Below are positions 59,587 through 64,000 of a stretch of 64,000 nucleotides of DNA, piece by piece. The stretch spans positions 62,001-126,000 of the forward strand of contig CP065009.1 of the NCBI GenBank assembly GCA_016699755.1. The letters run 5' to 3'. Both the position numbers and the translations under genes were made by a program. The notes beneath the pieces were generated by a model. The model was not told the origin of the DNA and searched no databases. It saw only the letters and a program-made list of their open reading frames with translations. Position 1 is the first letter of the stretch. Each line of letters starts with the position of its first letter. Origin of the DNA: Candidatus Peregrinibacteria bacterium (GTDB lineage Bacteria > Patescibacteriota > Gracilibacteria > CAIRYL01 > GCA-016699755).

Positions 59587-61257
59587 ATGAAAGCATTTCC
59601 AAGTGAAAACAGCGGAAAAAGAAGAGTCGCCATTTATATTCGTGTCTCAACTGCCGAACAAAAAATAGAAGGATACAGCCTTGAGGCACAACGGAAAAAA
59701 CTCCTCGATTATGTGAATAATAACACTGCTCTCAATCTCACTACAAAAGAAGAGTGGATTTTTACCGATACCCACACAGGAAGTGATCTTGTGCGTCCAC
59801 AACTGGAAAAACTCAGAGAAGGAGTCCGAGAAAGAAAATTTGACGCGGTTTTGGTTTGGAAGATTGACCGCCTTTCTCGAAGCCTCAAGCACCTCCTCAT
59901 GATGTTTGAAGAAATGGAAAAGCATGATGTCAGCTTTATTTCAGTACAAGAAAACATTGATTTCAAGGGTCCTATTGGAAAATTGATTTTTCAAATATTC
60001 GGAGCCATTGCCCAATTTGAACGGGAACTCATAAAAGGAAGAACACAAATGGGAAAAATCGCTTCAGCAGAAATGGGAAACTATACAGGAAATTCTATTC
60101 CTTATGGATATGAAGCCGTAAAAAATAAAAGTGGAAGAGGAAAGCGTCTCAAAATTATTCCACAAGAAAAGGAATGGGTTGAAAAGATGTATCAATGGTC
60201 AATTTATGAAGAAATGGGACTTGGACAAATTACCAATCGCCTGAATACCCTTGGAGTTCCGAGAGGAAATCAAACAAAAGAAAAAAGCTTTCTTTGGACA
60301 GAAAAAATTGTCAGAAATATTCTCTCGAACCCAATCTACAGAGGGGAATTTGTAGCAAATAGGAAAGATGAAAATGGAAGAATTCTTCCTGAAGACAAGT
60401 GGACAGTGGTGGAAATTCCTCCTTGTGTCTCTGAATTTACCTTTCAGCAAGCTCAGAATGCCCGTGGAGACCGAAAGGGAAGTGGAGCCGAGACAGACTA
60501 CCTCTTGAGCGGAAAAATCAAAGACATGGGTCTTAAAAAGCCAAAGTCATTTGTTGGAAAAAAACGCTCAGATCATGCTTATTCTTACGCCAGAAAACAG
60601 TTTAAAGAAAAAGACGGAACGCCCCACCCTGTTTTTGAGATTCCTGCCAAACAAATTGAAGAATATGTTTGGGGAAAGATTATGGAAGCCATGCAAAATC
60701 CAGAAACTTTTATCAAAACCTACCTTTCTCAAGAATATTCTCAAAAAACCAGTATCGTCCAAATTGAAGAAGAAATTTCCCTCTTGCGAGAAAAGAAGGT
60801 GAATGTGGAAATGAATATATCCAGAATTGAAAATGCTTTTGAGAATGGAACTTATTCAGAAGAAAAAATGACAAAAAGAATTATGGAGAAGGAAGAAGAA
60901 ATGAATCGAATTGAAGACGGCATACAAGAAAAAGAAGATAAACTTATTTTCTTAAGTTCTCTTGATATTGAAGTGGAAAAGCTCAAGAGTGCTTCAGAAG
61001 AAGTAAAATACCGACTGGAAAATTTGACCCCAAAACAAAAGAAAATTCTCTGTAATTTGTTTGTTGATCGGATTGAAATGAATCGAACAAGGGAAGGTTC
61101 AAGATGGAAAGTAAGTGCGGAAATCTTCTTTCGGTTCAACCCTCAGAAGTTTAACAAGGGGAGTGAGGAGGGTAGAACTGGGGAAGACCTTGAAGAAAAC
61201 GAAAAAAAGACTTCCTCGGAAGAAAAAGCCTTGAATGGTGCCACGGGGCGGATTTGA
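59587..61257 (+). CDS. Large serine recombinase (integrase)
   Basis: 556 residues. The N-terminal catalytic domain reads RVAIYIRVSTAEQKIEGYSL with the nucleophilic Ser near residue 20, and VWKIDRLSRSLKHLLMMFEE with the active Arg residues. FGAIAQFERELIKGRTQMGK is the long helix E. The recombinase domain follows (GYEAVKNKSGRGKRLKIIPQ, ILSNPIYRGEFVANRKDENG) and then a coiled coil (about 390-480), as in phage-type serine integrases. The zinc-ribbon region (about 310-350, YLLSGKIKDMGLKKPKSFVG) has none of the usual cysteines. It would insert the island by a DNA cut-and-rotate mechanism. The ATG at 59587 is preferred to a TTG at 59551. The last codons (GATGRI) are read from sequence antisense to the tRNA-Met 3' half. 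Confidence 0.93.
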   Translation: MKAFPSENSGKRRVAIYIRVSTAEQKIEGYSLEAQRKKLLDYVNNNTALNLTTKEEWIFTDTHTGSDLVRPQLEKLREGVRERKFDAVLVWKIDRLSRSLKHLLMMFEEMEKHDVSFISVQENIDFKGPIGKLIFQIFGAIAQFERELIKGRTQMGKIASAEMGNYTGNSIPYGYEAVKNKSGRGKRLKIIPQEKEWVEKMYQWSIYEEMGLGQITNRLNTLGVPRGNQTKEKSFLWTEKIVRNILSNPIYRGEFVANRKDENGRILPEDKWTVVEIPPCVSEFTFQQAQNARGDRKGSGAETDYLLSGKIKDMGLKKPKSFVGKKRSDHAYSYARKQFKEKDGTPHPVFEIPAKQIEEYVWGKIMEAMQNPETFIKTYLSQEYSQKTSIVQIEEEISLLREKKVNVEMNISRIENAFENGTYSEEKMTKRIMEKEEEMNRIEDGIQEKEDKLIFLSSLDIEVEKLKSASEEVKYRLENLTPKQKKILCNLFVDRIEMNRTREGSRWKVSAEIFFRFNPQKFNKGSEEGRTGEDLEENEKKTSSEEKALNGATGRI

Positions 61258-61312
61258 ACCGCCGACCTCGGGGTTATGAATCCCGCGCTCTTACCGACTG
61301 AGCTACCGTGGC
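61236..61312 (-). tRNA. tRNA-Met (anticodon CAT), island integration site
   Basis: 77 nt on the minus strand, starting GCCACGGTAGCTCAG and ending CCGTGGC, discriminator A and encoded CCA. The first pair is G-C, so it is an elongator Met tRNA (or an Ile tRNA with modified CAT), not the initiator, which has a 1-72 mismatch. The anticodon loop is TTCATAA. Bases 61273-61304 form the right copy of the island repeat. Its 3' half lies on the island side and overlaps the end of the recombinase gene. Confidence 0.94.
61273..61304. repeat. Right 32-bp attachment repeat within tRNA-Met
   Basis: Right boundary copy of the 32-bp direct repeat (left copy 51480-51511), inside the tRNA gene from the D arm through the anticodon arm. 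Confidence 0.85.
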
Positions 61313-61362
61313 AAAAAACGGATTTCATGCTATCATGCTCTTGAGAAATTGCCAAGCATACC

Positions 61363-61860
61363 ATGTTTTCTCCTCTCTCTCTCGGTACTCACCAATCTTT
61401 TCCTGTTTTTTTACCACAAACACCAGTGCTTTTTTCTGGCACTCTTCTTACTCTACGAGATGGAACGCTCCGAACTCTTTTTTCTGAAAAAGAAGGGAAG
61501 TCCGATTTTTTACGAGGAGCAGTAATCTATTTTTGCGGTCCAACGCCTCCTCCCCTTGGAAAGCCTATTGGTTCGTGTGGTCCCACAACAAGTTCGCGTA
61601 TGGAACCGTTTTTTCCAAATCTTATTTCTGCCGGAGTGCATGGCATTTTGGGAAAAGGGGAAATTTCAACGGCTTCTTCTAAGCTTCTTGCAGAGCACAA
61701 TATTCCTTATTTTGGTGTGGTGGGTGGTATTGGTGCGTTTCTTGCTGAATGCGTGGAATCTGCTCATATCCTTGCTCTTCCCGAGCTTGGTGCAGAAGCG
61801 GTGTGGGAACTTACAGTAAAGAATTTTCCAGCGATTGCCCTGCCGTATCATTGTGAGTAG
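61363..61860 (+). CDS. Class I fumarase/tartrate dehydratase beta-type subunit
   Basis: 165 residues matching the C-terminal (beta) domain of class I Fe-S fumarases and tartrate dehydratases: VLFSGTLLTLRDGTLRTLFS, GAVIYFCGPTPPPLGKPIGS, CGPTTSSRMEPFFPNLISAG, HGILGKGEISTASSKLLAEH and LGAEAVWELTVKNFPAIALP. The alpha part that carries the cluster Cys residues is not in the window. The enzyme normally interconverts fumarate and malate. It starts 50 bp outside the tRNA-Met gene, and its 3' end overlaps the convergent pth gene by 50 bp. Confidence 0.9.
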   Translation: MFSPLSLGTHQSFPVFLPQTPVLFSGTLLTLRDGTLRTLFSEKEGKSDFLRGAVIYFCGPTPPPLGKPIGSCGPTTSSRMEPFFPNLISAGVHGILGKGEISTASSKLLAEHNIPYFGVVGGIGAFLAECVESAHILALPELGAEAVWELTVKNFPAIALPYHCE

Positions 61861-62416
61861 GTGGTTTTTTTTGAAGCCAGTCAGAAAGTTTTGTTTCGAG
61901 TTGAGGAAAAATATCATTCTGAAGCTTTTCCTGTTCTTCTTCCGAAAAATTTGAAAGAACAAATGTAGATGTATTAATTCCGTGTTCTGAGCGAAGCATA
62001 GTATCAACTCCTATTTTGAGGCGTGCGACATTCTCTGATCCCAAGAGATTTATAATATCTTTTATGCCATTATGCCCTCCAGAACTCCCTTTTTCTCGAA
62101 AGCGAATGTTTCCAAAGAACTGATCTTTATCATCAAAAATAATGAGAATGTCTTTTATGGGAATTTTCCAAAATTGCTGTGCGGCGAGCACAGATTTTCC
62201 CGAAAGATTCATAAAAGTTTCGGGGAGGAGGAAGCAGATCTTATCTAAGCAGAGTGGAGATACTCCTTCGGTTATGCTCCCGAAAAGTTTTTTTTGTTCC
62301 CGAAACTCTGGAAAATTCCATTTTTTTTGGAGAAACTTTGCCGTCATCCATCCAACATTGTGTCGGGTATGTTCATATTTTTTGCCGGGGTTTCCGAGGA
62401 AGACAATGAGTTTCAT
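61811..62416 (-). CDS. pth: Peptidyl-tRNA hydrolase
   Basis: 201 residues from the ATG at 62416. Pth releases peptides from peptidyl-tRNAs dropped by ribosomes. KLIVFLGNPGKKYEHTRHNV contains the catalytic His in RHNVGW; PETFMNLSGKSVLAAQQF, IIFDDKDQFFGNIRFREKGS (conserved Asp) and SSGGHNGIKDIINLLGSENV are diagnostic. Length is usual. Seven extra codons upstream (from 62437) are possible but begin outside the conserved start. The 3' end overlaps the fumarase-subunit gene on the opposite strand. Confidence 0.95.
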   Translation of the reverse strand: MKLIVFLGNPGKKYEHTRHNVGWMTAKFLQKKWNFPEFREQKKLFGSITEGVSPLCLDKICFLLPETFMNLSGKSVLAAQQFWKIPIKDILIIFDDKDQFFGNIRFREKGSSGGHNGIKDIINLLGSENVARLKIGVDTMLRSEHGINTSTFVLSNFSEEEQEKLQNDIFPQLETKLSDWLQKKPPTHNDTAGQSLENSLL

Positions 62417-62464
62417 GAGCAATACACATACTATCATATTCCCTCAAAAATCGTGTAGCTACTG

Positions 62465-63727
62465 TTACGCTTTTCGTAGCGCATCAATCGGATTCATTTT
62501 TGCGGCTTTTCCTGCTGGGGCATAACCAAATACCAGTCCAACTCCAGCGGAAATCCCAATTCCTAAGACAATAGAAGAGGTGGGGAGAATAAAAGGCCAA
62601 TCAAAAGTAAAGAGGTGCGCTACAACACTCACGAGGTAGGCAATACTGCTTCCGAGTCCTATTCCCAAAAATCCTCCCAAGAGACAAATAATAATCGATT
62701 CCGAAAGGAACTGAAACCGAATGGCAAATGGACTGGCACCAATTGCTTTTTTAAGTCCAATTTCTGAGGTTCGTTCTGTGACCGCTACATACATAACATT
62801 CATAATTCCTACGCCACCAACAACAAGCGAAATACAGGCAATGGAGAAAAGGAGGAGAGAGATGCCATTTGTTACGGTATTAATAATATCCATTGATTGG
62901 TCCATTGTGCGTACGACAAAATCATCTTTGTCTGGATTTTTAATTCCATGGTTTTTTCGAAGAACACGTTCTGCTTGTGAAACCGTTGTGCTCAGAAGCT
63001 GTCGGTTTTTCATTTTGAGTCCGATAGCATTGACGTGATTTTGTCCGAGAATTTTCTTTTGTGCTGTTTTTATGGGGAGATATACAAAATCGTCTACTGT
63101 CATAAAGAACTTGAGTCCCATTTCTTCTGCAACGCCGATAACTCGAAAGTTTTTTTCGCCCATACGAATGTTCTGTCCTACAGCAGGAGAATCTCCGTAG
63201 AGCTCCTTTTTTATTCCACTTCCCAGTACTACAACTTGTGCGAGGGATTCATTTTCTTTTGGTGTAAAAAATCGTCCTTCCGAGAATGTTAAATTTTCTG
63301 TGGTAGCATATTCTGTATTTGTTGCCCAAAAGGTAGCTCGTTTTTCCGTTCCTTTGTGGGTAAATTTTTCTTGTCCCATAGCAAGAGTATAGCCTGTCTC
63401 TATGTTAGAAAGTTTGAGGAGACTATCTTTATCACCTGTGGTGAGGGTGGTAATTTGTATTCCAGTGACGAGGGCTTGTCCTGAAGTGCGGTCTTTTTCT
63501 GCACGACTTCCACGACTTGGTACCTGCACTTCAATCCATATTGTTTCTGGAGTAATACTTGCAATTTGATTCAAAATAAGCGCTCGTACGCCGGCGCCAA
63601 CAGAGAGAACAATAATAACAATGGCAGTTCCTACTATAATTCCAAGCGCAGTGAGCGCACTTCTCCCTGGGCTATTCCGAAGTGCCTTGAGTGAAAGCCG
63701 TAAAATTCCAAAGATGAGTCGTATCAT
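62465..63727 (-). CDS. MacB/FtsX-type ABC transporter permease
   Basis: 420 residues. After the first helix (ALTALGIIVGTAIVIIVLSV) comes the large MacB-like periplasmic domain (to about 290), with EGRFFTPKENESLAQVVVLG and FRVIGVAEEMG, then three helices of the FtsX domain: GISLLLFSIACISLVVGGVG with IMNVMYVAVTERTSEIGLKK, AIGASPFAIRFQFLSESIII, and the last one ending GYAPAGKAAKMNPIDALRKA. Such permeases work as mechanotransmitters with a MacB-type ATPase for peptides or lipoproteins. Its ATG overlaps the stop of a second permease gene upstream (TAATG), so a heterodimer is likely; the ATPase gene should lie further upstream, outside the window. Confidence 0.92.
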   Translation of the reverse strand: MIRLIFGILRLSLKALRNSPGRSALTALGIIVGTAIVIIVLSVGAGVRALILNQIASITPETIWIEVQVPSRGSRAEKDRTSGQALVTGIQITTLTTGDKDSLLKLSNIETGYTLAMGQEKFTHKGTEKRATFWATNTEYATTENLTFSEGRFFTPKENESLAQVVVLGSGIKKELYGDSPAVGQNIRMGEKNFRVIGVAEEMGLKFFMTVDDFVYLPIKTAQKKILGQNHVNAIGLKMKNRQLLSTTVSQAERVLRKNHGIKNPDKDDFVVRTMDQSMDIINTVTNGISLLLFSIACISLVVGGVGIMNVMYVAVTERTSEIGLKKAIGASPFAIRFQFLSESIIICLLGGFLGIGLGSSIAYLVSVVAHLFTFDWPFILPTSSIVLGIGISAGVGLVFGYAPAGKAAKMNPIDALRKA

Positions 63728-64000
63728 TATTCGTAGCGAAGCGCATCAATAGGTTTAAGTTTTGCTGCACGTCGAGCAGGAGAAAGTCCAAAAACAATTC
63801 CGACAAAAAGTGCCACAAGAAACGAAATCCCCATAGAAAGTAGGGAAACAGAAAACACCCAATCGTATTCCAAATGCCATGCCACCGCCGCAATAACAAA
63901 TGAGAAAAAGACACCAAAAAGAATGCCAAGAATACCTCCGGTTCCGGTGAGGAGAACTGCTTCCAAAAGGAATTGTCCCTGAATTTGTGACGGACGTGCG
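63727..64000 (-). CDS. Second MacB/FtsX-type permease (5' part outside window)
   Basis: Only the C-terminal 90 residues are in view: SQIQGQFLLEAVLLTGTGGI, GVFFSFVIAAVAWHLEYDWV and the ending LSPARRAAKLKPIDALRYE, the two last helices and tail of the FtsX domain. It parallels the C-terminus of the downstream permease (PIDALRKA), so they are paralogues in one operon. Confidence 0.85.
   Translation of the reverse strand, partial: ARPSQIQGQFLLEAVLLTGTGGILGILFGVFFSFVIAAVAWHLEYDWVFSVSLLSMGISFLVALFVGIVFGLSPARRAAKLKPIDALRYE

Larger units (their letters stand above)
51480..61304 (+). mobile_element. 9.8-kb integrated defence island at tRNA-Met
   Basis: A block of plus-strand genes bounded by a 32-bp direct repeat, the right copy lying in a complete tRNA-Met gene. 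It ends with a large serine recombinase next to the right boundary, the expected place for an integrase. Cargo: a zinc-ribbon protein, Type III mod and res, ImmA/IrrE-like peptidase, a coiled-coil membrane protein and an unknown 370-residue protein. The proteins are visibly richer in Lys, Glu and Phe, with more A-rich codons than those outside. Long perfect repeats are more usual for tyrosine integrases than for serine recombinases. The displaced 3' half of the original tRNA is not seen left of the left repeat, so the boundary has probably been edited since insertion. Confidence 0.8.

Overview
The window looks like chromosome from a Patescibacteria/CPR bacterium, most probably of the Peregrinibacteria/Gracilibacteria side of that radiation. 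This is an inference from gene style: a cluster of small T4SS-pilin-like membrane proteins, a 'baseplate J/gp47-like' membrane protein, DUF2339 and DUF2130 proteins, SLH and thrombospondin-3 surface proteins, moderately AT-rich sequence and many starts without a clear Shine-Dalgarno. Ribosomal protein L9 is present. TGA is clearly used as a stop (for example in the ATGA overlaps of trmB-like/truB and of the solute-binding protein/rplI), so the UGA=Gly code of some Gracilibacteria is not in use.

Layout. 1-14 kb holds central metabolism: a partial pyruvate phosphate dikinase, a GT-A glycosyltransferase next to a trehalase/GH63-like hydrolase (a possible glycosylglycerate-type solute pair), an IS256 transposase relic, then proC, a flavodoxin-fold oxidoreductase and a prephenate dehydrogenase-prephenate dehydratase fusion. 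Facing them are a CPxC redox protein and an NrdG-like radical SAM activase, followed by an SLH-domain coiled-coil protein. 14-18 kb is a short S10-type operon (rplC-rplD-rplW-rplB-rpsS) that ends at a strong terminator straight after rpsS, preceded by a lipoprotein protease and rpmA. 18-22 kb holds two unknown hydrophilic proteins, a CinA-type amidohydrolase and dUTPase.

22-29 kb has five consecutive small pilin-like membrane proteins, a Ca-binding TSP3-repeat surface protein and a large DUF2339 membrane protein. 29-34 kb has a TrmB-like regulator, truB, a broken vapC, a 5'-3' exonuclease, tRNA-Arg(TCT), ruvC and ndk. 34-50 kb is mostly envelope-directed: a 1905-residue secreted polysaccharide deacetylase with long repeat regions, an oligopeptide-type solute-binding protein and secG, a sortase with a very long cytoplasmic arm, a SulP anion transporter, and a single-chain polysaccharide deacetylase/peptidoglycan-binding/GT2 synthase. 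Three of these envelope proteins carry near-identical in-frame tandem duplications.

51.48-61.30 kb is a 9.8-kb integrated island bounded by a 32-bp direct repeat taken from a tRNA-Met(CAT) gene. It carries a zinc-ribbon protein, a complete Type III restriction-modification pair (mod, res), an ImmA/IrrE-type metallopeptidase, a two-helix coiled-coil membrane protein, an unknown 370-residue protein and a large serine recombinase whose 3' end runs antisense into the tRNA. Two island genes share a 34-bp leader repeat running through the start codon. Beyond it are a lone fumarase beta-type subunit, pth, and two MacB/FtsX-type ABC permeases, the second cut by the window edge. The main candidate for an undescribed system is this island's cargo downstream of the restriction genes; the pilin array and the fused envelope enzymes come next.
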